From the NCBI RefSeq assembly GCF_023571765.1, contig NZ_JAMJXC010000001.1, forward strand, positions 186,001 to 250,000: 64,000 nucleotides of DNA, in the 5' to 3' direction. Below are positions 46,320-55,592 of the stretch, in pieces. Source of the stretch: Xanthobacter aminoxidans. GTDB taxonomy: Bacteria > Pseudomonadota > Alphaproteobacteria > Rhizobiales > Xanthobacteraceae. The notes beneath the pieces were generated by a model, which had not been told where the DNA came from, did not search any database, and worked only from the letters and a program-made list of their open reading frames with translations. The first letter of the stretch is position 1. Each line of letters begins with the position of its first letter. The translations under genes were made by a program, and so were the position numbers.

Positions 46320-47684
46320 TCACGAAATCCGCTTGATGCCGAGGCTCGACAAATAGGCGGACGGGTTTTCCGGATCGAAGACCTTGCCGTCGAAGAAGGT
46401 CTCCTTGCCACGCGAGGTGGAGGTGGGGATTTCGGCCGCCGGCACGGAGAGGGCTTTGGCCGCCTCGCGCCACATGTCCTCGCGGTTCACCTTGGCGATG
46501 AGGGCCTTGGCGTCGTAATCGGGCTCGAACTTGCCCCAGCGCTGGTCCTCGGTGATGAACCACAGGTCGTGGCTCTGGTAGGGGTAGGACGCATTGTCCT
46601 GCCAATACTTCATCATGACCGGGCTCTTCTCGACCACGCGGCCGGTGCCGTAGTCGAACTTGCCCTTCATGCGGTCCACCACGTCGGCGACCGGCACGTT
46701 GATCCACTGGCGCTTGGCGCAGATGGCCGCGACTTCCTCGCGGTTTTCCATCTTGTCGCACCACATCTGGGCTTCCATCACCGCCTTCAGCAGCGCCATG
46801 GCGGCCTTGGGGTTCTTGTCCACATAGGCGGCGCGCATGCCGAGCGCCTTCTCCGGATGGTCCTTCCAGAGCTCGCCGGTGGTGACGGCGGTGTAGCCGA
46901 TCTTCTGGTGGATGAGCTGCTCGTTCCACGGCTCGCAGACGCAGAAGCAGTCCATGGTGCCCACCTTCATGTTGGCCACCATCTGGGCCGGCGGGACGAC
47001 GATGGTCTCGATGTCCTTGTCGGGGTCGATGCCGCCGGCGGCGAGCCAGTAGCGGATCCACAGGTCATGGGTGCCACCGGGGAAGGTCATGGCGGCCTTC
47101 ACCGACTTGCCGGAGGCCTTTTTCTTGTCCAGCGCTTCCTTGAAGGGCTTGGTATCGAGGCCGATCTTGAGGTCGATATATTCCTGGCCCACCGAGATGC
47201 ACTGGCTGTTCAGGTTCAGCCGGGAGAGGATGTACATGGGAGTGGGGACGTTGTTCTGCGTCACCTTGCCGGCGGAGATCAGGTAGGGCATGGGCGTGAG
47301 GATGTGGGCGCCGTCGATGCCGTTGCCCTCGGAGCCGAGCACCAGATTGTCGCGCGTGGTGCCCCAGGAGGCCTGCTTGGCCACCGTCACGTCGGTCATG
47401 CCGTATTTGTCGAACAGGCCCTTTTCCTTGGCCACGAACAGGGGCGCCGCGTCGGTGAGGGCGATGAAGCCGAGCGTCGCCTTGTTGGTCTCCGGCGCCT
47501 CGGAGGCATAGGCCGCCGGCACGCCGCCGGGGAAGGCCATGCGGATGCTCTCGAACAGGGCGGCGGTGCCCAGCGCCGCGGCCGTGCCCTTCAGCAGCGA
47601 GCGGCGCGAGACGCCGGCGGGGGTGGAGGCGTCGGCTGCGGTGGAGACGGTTTCGTTGGGCCCGGACTTGAAAGCGTCGCTCAT
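46320..47684 (-). CDS. nrtA: Nitrate-binding periplasmic protein, Tat-exported (NrtA)
   Basis: 454 residues. Twin-arginine signal SRRSLLKG (26-33) and hydrophobic stretch to about 60 are followed by the NrtA-type body: LGFIALTDAAPLFVAKEKG, WGTTRDNLVLGS, HILTPMPYLIS and FPGGTHDLWIRYWLAAGGI. It binds nitrate or nitrite and delivers it to NrtB. AGGGGAAAAG precedes the ATG. It is the first gene of the operon and sits behind the terminator/antiterminator leader. Confidence 0.92.
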   Translation of the reverse strand: MSDAFKSGPNETVSTAADASTPAGVSRRSLLKGTAAALGTAALFESIRMAFPGGVPAAYASEAPETNKATLGFIALTDAAPLFVAKEKGLFDKYGMTDVTVAKQASWGTTRDNLVLGSEGNGIDGAHILTPMPYLISAGKVTQNNVPTPMYILSRLNLNSQCISVGQEYIDLKIGLDTKPFKEALDKKKASGKSVKAAMTFPGGTHDLWIRYWLAAGGIDPDKDIETIVVPPAQMVANMKVGTMDCFCVCEPWNEQLIHQKIGYTAVTTGELWKDHPEKALGMRAAYVDKNPKAAMALLKAVMEAQMWCDKMENREEVAAICAKRQWINVPVADVVDRMKGKFDYGTGRVVEKSPVMMKYWQDNASYPYQSHDLWFITEDQRWGKFEPDYDAKALIAKVNREDMWREAAKALSVPAAEIPTSTSRGKETFFDGKVFDPENPSAYLSSLGIKRIS

Positions 47685-47731
47685 GTTCTTTTCCCCTGGA
47701 TCGGCAAAGGCGGACGCGGAGACCCGAAACG

Positions 47732-47782
47732 AAAAAAGCCGCGGACATGCTCACGACCTTCCGGTCATGGCTGTCAGCGGCT
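47732..47782 (-). terminator. Leader intrinsic terminator of the nitrate operon
   Basis: On the minus strand AGCCGC (47782-47777) and GACA (47775-47772) pair across one mismatch with TGTC (47747-47744) and GCGGCT (47742-47737), enclosing a GACC-ggaa-GGTC hairpin. Six T residues follow (47737-47732). It ends 48 bp before the nrtA start, so unrelieved it would block the whole operon. Confidence 0.8.
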
Positions 47783-47807
47783 CTGCTGCGGGTCCCAGCG
47801 TTGGGAC
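47775..47807 (-). ncRNA. ANTAR-type two-hexaloop antiterminator in the nrtA leader
   Basis: Two hairpins stand in tandem in the RNA. P1 is GTCCC-AACGCU-GGGAC (47807-47792) and P2 is CAGC-AGAGCC-GCUG (47788-47775). Both hexaloops have A at position 1 and G at position 4, the ANTAR recognition rule. P2 includes AGCCGC, the 5' arm of the terminator, so P2 and the terminator exclude each other. NasT, an ANTAR protein released from NasS by nitrate, is the expected ligand; nasST is not in this window. Confidence 0.8.
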
Positions 47808-47851
47808 GAATATGGGGCGCGGTCATCATCGACTGCGCCGCAGTGATAAAA

Positions 47852-47866
47852 GCAAGTGATGGGCCA
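47852..47866 (-). promoter_or_regulatory. Sigma-54 (-24/-12) promoter of the nitrate operon
   Basis: Minus-strand TGGCCC-N5-TTGC places GG and GC exactly ten bases apart as RpoN requires, followed by TTTT. Transcription would begin near 47840, giving a leader of about 155 nt that contains the antiterminator and terminator. The upstream 47895-47925 stretch is AT-rich. No convincing NtrC site was found in 47867-48179, which otherwise holds no gene. Confidence 0.7.
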
Positions 47867-48179
47867 AGTGCGCCCGGATGCTTAGGTCTCTGATTCCACG
47901 AATAAAATTATACTGATGAAAAATTGGGCGTGCGCGGTACCTGCACTTCCGTTGTTCATCTGATGATGCAGATGCCTGCGAAGTGTGCGCTGCGGCACGG
48001 CTTGGCCATTGGGTCGGCGGGCTTTCCCGCGCCGGCGGCGCGCGCGTTCGGCGGGTGCCGCGGCACTTGTCCCTTGCCGCCCCCTCGGGCATCGTGCGCG
48101 CCTCGATCGACCCCCGATCTTGCGACCCCCGATCCCGACCCCTGATCGCCGCTGCCGCCGGACCTTTGAAGGACGCCCC

Positions 48180-51170
48180 ATGTCCCCCTCTCCCCGCCCC
48201 CTCAAGCCCGGCGACCATGTGTTCCTGGTGGATGGCTCCTCCTTCGTGTTCCGCGCCTATTTCCAGTCCATCAACCAGGACCGGAAGTACAATTTCCGCT
48301 CGGACCGGCTGCCCACGGGCGCGGTGCGCCTCTTCTGCACCAAGCTGTTCCAGTTCGTGCGCGACGGCGCCGTGGGCATCCGCCCCACCCACCTCGCCAT
48401 CGTCTTCGACAAGTCGGAGGATTCGTTCCGCAAGGAGCTCTATCCCGACTACAAGGCCAACCGCTCCGAGCCGCCGGACGAGCTGATTCCCCAGTTTCCG
48501 CTCATGCGCGAGGCGGTGCGCGCCTTCGGCCTCATCCCGGTGGAGCAGGCGCGCTACGAGGCGGACGACATCATCGCCACCTATGCCGAGCATGCGGTGA
48601 AGGCCGGGGCGGACGTGCTCATCGTCTCCGCCGACAAGGATCTGATGCAGCTCATCGGCCCCAAGGTCGCCATGTACGATCCCGCCTCGGGCGAGAGCGG
48701 CGGGCGCGGGGCGCGCCCCGAACGGCGCATCGGCCTCGGCGAGGTTCAGGAATATTTCGGCGTGCCGCCGGAGAAGGTCACGGACGTGCAGGCGCTGGCC
48801 GGTGATTCCACCGACAACGTGCCCGGCGTGCCCGGCATCGGCATCAAGACCGCCGCCCAACTCATCGCCGAATATGGGGATCTCGAAACGCTGCTCGCCC
48901 GCGCCGGCGAGATCAAGCAGCCCAAGCGCCGCGAATCGCTCTTGAACAATCAGGAGGCCGCGCGCATCTCCAAGCAGCTCGTCACGCTGGTGCGCGACGT
49001 GGCGGTGGACGTGCCGCTGGAAGACCTCGTTCTGGAAGACCCGGACGCGAAGCGCCTCATCTCCTTCCTCAAGGCCATGGAATTCACCACCATCACCCGC
49101 CGCGTGGCCGAGGCCTATGGCGTGGAAGCCGGCGAGGTGGAGCCGGACCCGAAGCTCGCGCCCAGCGGCGGCGATCTCTTCGCCCCCGCCGCCGCGCCCA
49201 CCGCAGACGGCGAAGCGCCGGCCGCCGCCGCCCAACCCGGCGCTGCCCTCGCCGCCCCCAGCGGCACGCCGACCCCGTCCGATCTCGCCCACCAGCGCGC
49301 GCAGGCCGCGCGGGCGACGCCGGTGGACCGCAAGGCCTACCGCACCATCCTCGATCTCGCCGAGCTGAAGGCGTGGTGTGCCAAGGCCATGGACCTTGGC
49401 GTCGTCGCCTTCGACACCGAGACCAATTCGCTGGACCCCATGCAGGCGGACCTCGTGGGCGTCTCGCTGGCGCTCTCGCCCAATGAGGCCTGCTACATCC
49501 CGCTGCTGCATCGGGGCGCGGGCGACGGTCTGTTCTCCGAGGGCCTGCTGCCGGGGCAGATCTCCCTCGGCGATGCCATCGCGGCCCTGAAGCCCATGCT
49601 CGAGAACAAGGGCACCCTCAAGATCGGGCACAATGTGAAGTATGACGAGGCGGTGTTGGCCCGCCACGGCATCGACGTCGCGCCCATCGACTGCACCATG
49701 TGCATGTCCTACGCGCTGGATGCCGGCAAGAACGGCCATGGCATGGACGAGCTTTCCGTCCTCCATCTCGGCCATCAGCCCATCGGCTATTCCGAGGTGA
49801 CGGGGAAGGGCAAGGCGCAGATCACCTTCGACAAGGTGGCGCTGGAGCCCGCCACCGCCTACGCCGCCGAGGATGCGGACGTGACCCTGCGCCTGTGGCA
49901 GGTGCTGAAGCCCCGCCTCGCCGCTGAGGGCCGGACCACCGTCTACGAGACGCTGGAACGCCCGCTCATTCCCGTGCTGGCGCGCATGGAGAGCCGCGGC
50001 ATCGCCATCGACAAGGCTATTCTGGCGCGGCTCTCCTCCGAATTCGCGCAGGGCGCGGCGCGGGTGGAGGACGAGATCGCGGAGCTGGCCGGCGAGCGGC
50101 TGAACGTGGGCTCGCCCAAGCAGATGGGCGACATATTGTTCGGCAAGATGAACCTCCCCGGCGGCACCAAGACCGCCACCGGCATGTGGTCCACCAAGGC
50201 CACCGCGCTGGAGGAGCTGGCCGAGCAGGGCCACAAGCTGCCGCAGAAGATCCTGGAATGGCGCCAGCTCTCCAAGCTCCGCTCCACCTATACGGACGCC
50301 CTGCCGAACTTCGTGCATCCGCAGACGAAGCGCGTCCACACCTCCTATGCGCTGGCCGCCACCACCACCGGGCGGCTCTCCTCCTCCGATCCCAACCTCC
50401 AGAACATCCCCGTGCGCACCGAGGAAGGCCGGCGCATCCGCCGCGCCTTCGTGGCGGAGGAGGGCAACCTTCTCGTCTCGGCGGACTATTCGCAGATCGA
50501 GCTGCGGCTTTTGGCCGAGATCGCGGAAATCCCGGCGCTGCGGCAGGCCTTCACCGAGGGGCTCGACATCCACGCCATGACGGCTTCGGAAATGTTCGGC
50601 GTGCCGGTGAAGGACATGCCGGGGGAAATTCGGCGGCGGGCGAAGGCCATCAATTTCGGCATCATCTACGGCATCTCCGCCTTCGGCCTCGCCAACCAGC
50701 TGGGCATTCCGCGCGAGGAGGCGGGGCAGTACATCAAGCGCTATTTCGAGCGCTTCCCCGGCATCCGCGACTACATGGAGGAGACCAAGACCTTCTGCCG
50801 CGAGCACGGCTATGTTGAAACGCTGTTCGGCCGGCGCTGCCACTATCCCGACATCGCGGCGAAGAACCCGTCTCTGCGCGCCTTCAATGAGCGCGCCGCC
50901 ATCAACGCCCGCCTCCAGGGCACGGCCGCCGACATCATCCGTCGTGCCATGATCCGCATGGAGCCGGCGCTGGCGCATGCGGGCCTTTCCGCCCGCATGC
51001 TGCTGCAGGTGCACGACGAACTGGTGTTCGAGGTGCCGGAGGCCGAGGCCGAGGCGACGCTGCCCGTGGTGCGCCACGCCATGGAGACGGCGGCGGCCCC
51101 CGCCGTCCATCTCGCCGTGCCGCTGAAGGTGGACGCGCGGGCGGCGAAGAACTGGGAAGAGGCGCACTGA
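48180..51170 (+). CDS. polA: DNA polymerase I
   Basis: 996 residues. 5'-nuclease domain (about 1-300: LVDGSSFVFRAYF, ADDIIATYA, AGDSTDNVPGVPGIG), an Ala/Pro-rich linker, an active 3'-5' exonuclease (Asp412 and Glu414 in FDTETNS, IGHNVKYDE, YAAEDADV) and family A polymerase motifs (SADYSQIELR, RRRAKAINFGIIYG, LQVHDELVFE). The acidic exonuclease residues show that proofreading is probably retained, unlike in Taq-like enzymes. Gap repair and primer removal are its roles. It is divergent from the nitrate operon. Confidence 0.96.
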   Translation: MSPSPRPLKPGDHVFLVDGSSFVFRAYFQSINQDRKYNFRSDRLPTGAVRLFCTKLFQFVRDGAVGIRPTHLAIVFDKSEDSFRKELYPDYKANRSEPPDELIPQFPLMREAVRAFGLIPVEQARYEADDIIATYAEHAVKAGADVLIVSADKDLMQLIGPKVAMYDPASGESGGRGARPERRIGLGEVQEYFGVPPEKVTDVQALAGDSTDNVPGVPGIGIKTAAQLIAEYGDLETLLARAGEIKQPKRRESLLNNQEAARISKQLVTLVRDVAVDVPLEDLVLEDPDAKRLISFLKAMEFTTITRRVAEAYGVEAGEVEPDPKLAPSGGDLFAPAAAPTADGEAPAAAAQPGAALAAPSGTPTPSDLAHQRAQAARATPVDRKAYRTILDLAELKAWCAKAMDLGVVAFDTETNSLDPMQADLVGVSLALSPNEACYIPLLHRGAGDGLFSEGLLPGQISLGDAIAALKPMLENKGTLKIGHNVKYDEAVLARHGIDVAPIDCTMCMSYALDAGKNGHGMDELSVLHLGHQPIGYSEVTGKGKAQITFDKVALEPATAYAAEDADVTLRLWQVLKPRLAAEGRTTVYETLERPLIPVLARMESRGIAIDKAILARLSSEFAQGAARVEDEIAELAGERLNVGSPKQMGDILFGKMNLPGGTKTATGMWSTKATALEELAEQGHKLPQKILEWRQLSKLRSTYTDALPNFVHPQTKRVHTSYALAATTTGRLSSSDPNLQNIPVRTEEGRRIRRAFVAEEGNLLVSADYSQIELRLLAEIAEIPALRQAFTEGLDIHAMTASEMFGVPVKDMPGEIRRRAKAINFGIIYGISAFGLANQLGIPREEAGQYIKRYFERFPGIRDYMEETKTFCREHGYVETLFGRRCHYPDIAAKNPSLRAFNERAAINARLQGTAADIIRRAMIRMEPALAHAGLSARMLLQVHDELVFEVPEAEAEATLPVVRHAMETAAAPAVHLAVPLKVDARAAKNWEEAH

Positions 51171-51185
51171 GGGGCCGCGCATGAA

Positions 51186-51319
51186 CCCTCTCCCCCACGG
51201 GGAGAGGGGGCGTCGCGCGCGGTCGGCCGCAGGGTGGATCCCCCGCCATGGCGGGGGATGAGTGCCGCTTGTGAAGAAGCGGCGCCTGAGCGAACCCACC
51301 GGCACCGGTCAAAGACCGG
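51186..51319. repeat. Palindromic repeat cluster after polA
   Basis: CCCTCTCCCC-ac-GGGGAGAGGG type palindrome (51187-51209), a perfect 22-bp palindrome at 51238-51259 centred on CCATGG, a GCCGCTT/AAGCGGC pair (51263-51282) and CCGGTC-aaa-GACCGG at 51305-51319. The first two modules also occur in other intergenic repeats here. The cluster lies between convergent polA and the small secreted-protein gene and may terminate both. Confidence 0.6.
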
Positions 51320-51330
51320 AGCCGATTGTC

Positions 51331-51588
51331 TCAGTCGTCCAGCTTCTTGCTCATCAGCTGGTAATCCTTGGTAAACTTCAGATCGTAGACGCGCCCGTCA
51401 GCACACCGGGCATTGTCGATGTCGAAGTAGCCGTCATCATCGAATTTCCAATAGCCGCCTGAGCAGCTCTGGGCCTTCATCACTTCTTCGATCTTCACGC
51501 GTTCCGCCTCGGTTACAGGACGGTCCTTGTCGGCAAGTGCCGGAAGAGTGGACAGAGCGAGAACAGCGCAAGTCAACGCAAGACGCAT
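51331..51588 (-). CDS. Small exported PepSY-like protein
   Basis: 85 residues: a Sec signal (MRLALTCAVLALSTLPALA, cleavage after ALA) and a short acidic mature domain with VTEAERVKIEEVMKAQSCSG, FDDDGYFDIDNARCADG and YDLKFTKDYQLMSKK. This matches small periplasmic PepSY-fold proteins of alphaproteobacteria, with two Cys that may pair. Function is unknown. Start at 51588 rather than an upstream in-frame ATG because it begins the signal peptide. Confidence 0.72.
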   Translation of the reverse strand: MRLALTCAVLALSTLPALADKDRPVTEAERVKIEEVMKAQSCSGGYWKFDDDGYFDIDNARCADGRVYDLKFTKDYQLMSKKLDD

Positions 51589-51770
51589 GATACCCCCCAA
51601 ATCGCGCGAATGCCGCCCTCGGCAAGCGCTGCGGTAAATTAGACCTCACGCTGCCGTGAGGCTAGCTTTGCCGTAAGGGAAGGGGTGAGTAATTGTTCGG
51701 GTTGACGCCGCCGCCCCACAAGCTGCTAAAGACCGTCTCCCGTTTCCCCTTTATCCCAGAAGGACACATC

Positions 51771-52115
51771 ATGAGCATCGAACGGCTCGACAAGGGCGCC
51801 CGCATGAGCGAGGCGGTGATCCACGGCAACACCGTCTATCTCGCCGGCCAGGTGGCCGAGGGGCCGGACGTGGAGAGCCAGACGAAGGCCGTGCTCGCCT
51901 CCATCGACAGCCTGCTGGCCCGCGCCGGCACCGACAAGTCGCGCATCCTCACCGCCACCATCTGGCTGTCGGACATCAAGAATTTCGCCGCCATGAACAG
52001 CGTGTGGGACACCTGGGTGGACAAGGCCAATCCCCCCGCCCGCGCCACCAGCGAAGGCAAGCTCGCCGCGCCGCAGTTCCTGGTCGAGATCATCGTCGTC
52101 GCCGCCCGCGGCTGA
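51771..52115 (+). CDS. RidA/YjgF/UK114-family protein
   Basis: 114 residues, full length for the family: GNTVYLAGQVAEGPDVESQT, LLARAGTDKSRILTATIWLSDI, ARATSEGKLAAPQFLVEIIVVA. RidA proteins hydrolyse reactive enamine/imine intermediates released by PLP enzymes, and this paralogue keeps the Arg of the active-site strand (PARATS). AGAAGGA precedes the ATG at 51771. It is not linked to any amino-acid gene here. Confidence 0.88.
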   Translation: MSIERLDKGARMSEAVIHGNTVYLAGQVAEGPDVESQTKAVLASIDSLLARAGTDKSRILTATIWLSDIKNFAAMNSVWDTWVDKANPPARATSEGKLAAPQFLVEIIVVAARG

Positions 52116-52127
52116 GAGGCTGGGGTC

Positions 52128-52318
52128 TCCCTCTCCCCTCGAAGTCGGCTTTTGCCGACTTCGGTTTTCACGAAATGAACTCGGCATCAGCCGAGTTCAT
52201 GCGGGAGAGGGTGGATCGCGGCGCAGCCGCGAGACGGGTGAGGGGGTGGCGCCGCAGGCGCATTTCCAGCGGTCTTTACCCCTCACCCCCGGCCCCTCTC
52301 CCGCAAGGGGAGAGGGGT
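52128..52318. repeat. Composite hairpin repeat between the RidA gene and cysG
   Basis: Outer CTCTCCC ... GGGAGAGGG arms enclose two perfect tandem hairpins, GAAGTCGGC-tttt-GCCGACTTC (52141-52162) and GAACTCGGC-atca-GCCGAGTTC (52177-52198). A second part carries CCCTCACCCCCGGCCCCTCT then CCCGCAAGGGG-type hairpin (to 52318). The same parts recur at 36317-36340 and 60455-60566. No coding potential. Confidence 0.72.
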
Positions 52319-52377
52319 GGCGCCCGGTGTTCTTGAAGCTTACCTTCTTGGCTTGACGTTTTTCCGGAGCTTTTCCC

Positions 52378-53871
52378 ATGGCCGCCCCAGGCGCCGAATC
52401 CAGCAGCCCCCGTGCCCCGCGTGAGACGCGGCAGGCGCGTATGGAGGCGCTTGCCCGCCTGCCGCTGTTCTTCGGGCTCGAGGGCCGGCGCGTGCTGGTG
52501 GCGGGCGGCGGCGAGCCGGCGGCCTGGAAGGCGGAGCTTCTCTCCGCCGCCGGGGCGCGGGTGGAGGTGATCGCCCCCGCCGTCTGCGAGGACATCTGGC
52601 GGCTGGCCGGCGCGCCGACCCACGGCCCCATCGCCGTGCATGTGCGCGACTGGCATCCGGACGATATCGAGGGCGCGGCCCTCGCCATCGGCGATTTCGA
52701 GGATGCGGACGCGGCCGAGCGCTTTTCCGCCGCCGCCCGCGCGGCCGGCGTGCCGGTGAACGTCATCGACCGGCCGGCTTTGTGCGACTTCACCTTCGGG
52801 GCGATCGTGAACCGCTCGCCCCTCGTGGTGGGTATCTCCACGGATGGCGCCGCCCCCGTGTTCGGGCAGGCGGTGCGGGCCAAGATCGAGGCGCTGCTGC
52901 CCTCCGGTTTCCGCGCCTGGGCGCAGGCGGCGAAGACGTGGCGCGCGGCGGTGACCGAGCGCGGCCTCTCCTTCCACGCCCGCCGCGCCTTCTGGGAGCG
53001 GTTCGCGGCGAAAGCCCTCGCCGAGCCCCATCGCGCGCCGGAGGAGACCGACCGCGCCGCATTGTTCGCTGCGCTCGAGACGCAGGGCTCAATACCGCAC
53101 GGCGGCTCGGTGGTGCTGGTGGGCGCGGGGCCGGGCGACCCCGAGCTTCTGACGCTGAAGGCCGTGCGCGCGCTGCAATCGGCCGACGTGGTGCTCTATG
53201 ACGACCTCGTGTCCGGCGCGATCCTCGATTTCGCCCGGCGCGAGGCGAAGAAGATGCTGGTGGGCAAGACCGGCTACGGCCCGTCCTGCAAACAGGACGA
53301 CATCAACGCTTTGATGGTGGAGCTGGCCCGCGAGGGCCGCCGCGTGGTGCGCCTGAAGGGCGGCGAGCCCATGATCTTCGGCCGGGCCGGCGAGGAGATC
53401 GCCCATTGCCGCGCGGCCGGCGTGCCGGTGGAGGTGGTGCCGGGCATCTCTTCCCCCCAGGGCGCGGCGAGCCGGCTCGTCACCTCCCTGACCCATCGCG
53501 ACCACGCGCGACGGCTGCAATTCGTCACCGCCCATGCCCGCGACGGGAAATTGCCCGCCGATCTCGACTTCAAGGCGCTCTCCGACAAGGCGGCCACCAC
53601 CGTCGTCTACATGCCGCGCCGGACCCTGCCGGACCTCGTGCGCAACCTGCTTGCGGCCGGCATCGAGCCGGCGACGCCCGCCGTGGCCATCTTCTCGGTC
53701 ACGCGGCCGGAGGAGAAGGTGGTGATCGCCACCGTCGCCAGCCTCGTGGAGGCTGTGACCCGCGCCGTGGACGAAGGGGCGGACGGCCCCTGCCTCGTGC
53801 TCTACGGCCATGCCCTGTCGGAAGTCGCGGCGCAGGACCTGCCGCAGGCGGCCGAGGCCGCGCGGGGATAG
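52378..53871 (+). CDS. cysG: Sirohaem synthase CysG (Met8-like dehydrogenase/ferrochelatase fused to uroporphyrinogen-III methyltransferase)
   Basis: 497 residues. The N-terminal half is Met8/SirC-like (RRVLVAGGGEPAAWKAELL, GDFEDADAAERFSAAAR). The C-terminal half is CobA-like SUMT: VVLVGAGPGDPELLTLKAVRAL, YDDLVS, RLKGGEPMIFGRAGEE, EVVPGISSPQGAAS and LTHRDHAR. It makes sirohaem from uroporphyrinogen III for NirA and any sulfite reductase. It is not in the nitrate operon but lies 4.5 kb from it. Confidence 0.94.
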   Translation: MAAPGAESSSPRAPRETRQARMEALARLPLFFGLEGRRVLVAGGGEPAAWKAELLSAAGARVEVIAPAVCEDIWRLAGAPTHGPIAVHVRDWHPDDIEGAALAIGDFEDADAAERFSAAARAAGVPVNVIDRPALCDFTFGAIVNRSPLVVGISTDGAAPVFGQAVRAKIEALLPSGFRAWAQAAKTWRAAVTERGLSFHARRAFWERFAAKALAEPHRAPEETDRAALFAALETQGSIPHGGSVVLVGAGPGDPELLTLKAVRALQSADVVLYDDLVSGAILDFARREAKKMLVGKTGYGPSCKQDDINALMVELAREGRRVVRLKGGEPMIFGRAGEEIAHCRAAGVPVEVVPGISSPQGAASRLVTSLTHRDHARRLQFVTAHARDGKLPADLDFKALSDKAATTVVYMPRRTLPDLVRNLLAAGIEPATPAVAIFSVTRPEEKVVIATVASLVEAVTRAVDEGADGPCLVLYGHALSEVAAQDLPQAAEAARG

Positions 53872-53880
53872 GGCAAGGCG

Positions 53881-53907
53881 GATGCCCCGGACGAGCCGGG
53901 GCATGAC
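53881..53907. terminator. Bidirectional terminator-like hairpin between cysG and ETF-QO
   Basis: ATGCCCCGG-acgag-CCGGGGCAT, a perfect 9-bp stem, lies 10 bp after cysG and 12 bp before the end of the convergent ETF-QO gene. It is a half-unit of the GTCATGCCCCGGCTTG-type dispersed repeat, here placed where both transcripts end. No U-tract is present. Confidence 0.5.
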
Positions 53908-53918
53908 GACACCCCGCC

Positions 53919-55592
53919 TCACATGTTGGGATAGTTCGGCCCACCGCCGCCTTCCGGCGCGGTCCAGGTGATGTTCTGGTTGGGGTCCTTGATGTCGCAC
54001 GTCTTGCAGTGGACGCAGTTCTGCGCGTTGATCTGGAAGCGCGGGGCGTCCGCCCCCTCCTCGATCCACTCATAGACGCCGGCGGGGCAGTAGCGGTTGG
54101 AGGGGCCGGCATAGATGTCGTGCTCCGACGCCTTCTGCAGGGCCATGTCCTTCACGACCAGATGCACCTGCTGGTTCTCCTCGTGGTTGGTGTTCGAGAG
54201 GAACACCGAGGAGAGCTTGTCGAAGGTGAGCACGCCATCGGGGCGGGGATACTGGATCTTCTTGCAGTCCTTGGCCGGCTTCAGCGAGGCGGCGTCGGTC
54301 TTGCCGTGCTTCAGCGTGCCGAACAGAGAGAAGCCGAACGTGTTGGTCCACATGTCCAGCGCGCCGAGCGAAATGCCGACGAAGGTGCCGAGCTTCGACC
54401 ACAGCGGCTTCACGTTGCGCACCTTCTTCAGGTCCGCGCCGATGGCCGAGGAGCGCCAGGCCGCCTCGTAGCTGGAAAGCTCGTCGTGGCTGCGCTCGGC
54501 GGCGAGGGCGTCCAGCAGGTGGTCGGCGGCGAGCATGCCGGAGAGCACCGCATTGTGGCTGCCCTTGATGCGCGGCACGTTCACGAAGCCCGCCGCGCAG
54601 CCCACCAGCACGCCGCCGGGGAAGGAGAGCTTGGGCACGCTCTGGTACCCGCCCTCGGTGATGGCGCGGGCGCCGTAGGCGATGCGCTTGCCGCCCTCGA
54701 AGGTGTCGCGGAAGGTGGGATGGGTCTTGAAGCGCTGGAACTCGTCGAAGGGCGAGAGCCAGGGGTTCTGGTAGTTGAGGTGGACCACGAAGCCCACCAC
54801 CACCTGCTCGTCGTCGATGTGGTAGAGGAAGGCGCCGCCGCCGGTCTTGCCGTCGAGCGGCCAGCCGAAGGCGTGCTGCACGAGGCCGGGCTTGTGATTC
54901 TCCGGCTTCACCTTCCACAGTTCCTTCAGGCCGATGCCGAACTTCTGCACGTCGCGGCCCGCGCCCAGGTCATACTTGGCGATGATCTGCTTCGTCAGGT
55001 GCCCGCGCGCGCCCTCGGCGAACACGGTGTAGCGGCCGCGCAATTCCATGCCGCGGGTGAATTCGCCCTTGGGGACGCCGTTCTTGTCCACGCCCATGTC
55101 GCCGGTGGCGATGCCGGTGACGGCGCCCTTGTCGTCATAGAGGATCTCGTCGGCGGCGAAGCCGGGGTAGATCTCCACCCCCAGCGCCTCGGCCTTCTGG
55201 GCGAGGAAGCGGCAGACATTGCCCAGCGAGCCGACGAAATTGCCGTGATTGTTCATCAGCGGCGGCATGGCGAAATTGGGCAGGCGGACACCGCCGGCCG
55301 GGCCAAGCAGGTAGAAGGCGTCGTCCGTGACCTGCACGGTGAGGGGCGCATCCGCCTCCGCGCGCCAGCCGGGAACGAGGGCGTCGAGGCCCACCGGATC
55401 GATGACCGCGCCGGACAGGATATGGGCGCCGACTTCCGAGCCCTTCTCCACCACCACGACGGAGATGTCGGTGCCGCGCTCGGCGGCCTGCTGCTTCAGG
55501 CGGATGGCGGTGGCAAGGCCCGCAGGGCCGGCGCCGACCACCACCACATCATAATCCATGCCTTCGCGCTCAGGCAGCTCCGCCGCGCTCAT
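53919..55592 (-). CDS. Electron transfer flavoprotein-ubiquinone oxidoreductase
   Basis: 557 residues. FAD site VVVVGAGPAGLATAIRLKQQ, GAVIDPVGLDAL, GCAAGFVNVPRIKGSHNA and the C-terminal [4Fe-4S] ligands Cys502, Cys526, Cys529, Cys532 (YCPAGVYEW, NCVHCKTCDIKDP). It passes electrons from ETF to the quinone pool at the membrane, linking acyl-CoA dehydrogenases to respiration. The start at 55592 gives the normal N-terminus; an upstream open frame adds 24 unlikely residues. Confidence 0.94.
   Translation of the reverse strand: MSAAELPEREGMDYDVVVVGAGPAGLATAIRLKQQAAERGTDISVVVVEKGSEVGAHILSGAVIDPVGLDALVPGWRAEADAPLTVQVTDDAFYLLGPAGGVRLPNFAMPPLMNNHGNFVGSLGNVCRFLAQKAEALGVEIYPGFAADEILYDDKGAVTGIATGDMGVDKNGVPKGEFTRGMELRGRYTVFAEGARGHLTKQIIAKYDLGAGRDVQKFGIGLKELWKVKPENHKPGLVQHAFGWPLDGKTGGGAFLYHIDDEQVVVGFVVHLNYQNPWLSPFDEFQRFKTHPTFRDTFEGGKRIAYGARAITEGGYQSVPKLSFPGGVLVGCAAGFVNVPRIKGSHNAVLSGMLAADHLLDALAAERSHDELSSYEAAWRSSAIGADLKKVRNVKPLWSKLGTFVGISLGALDMWTNTFGFSLFGTLKHGKTDAASLKPAKDCKKIQYPRPDGVLTFDKLSSVFLSNTNHEENQQVHLVVKDMALQKASEHDIYAGPSNRYCPAGVYEWIEEGADAPRFQINAQNCVHCKTCDIKDPNQNITWTAPEGGGGPNYPNM

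Noticed and set aside
47930-47946. GTGC-N9-GCAC inverted repeat near the nitrate operon promoter, considered as an NtrC site
   Set aside because: NtrC sites read GCAC ... GTGC; here the arms are in the opposite order and spacing is not the canonical one.
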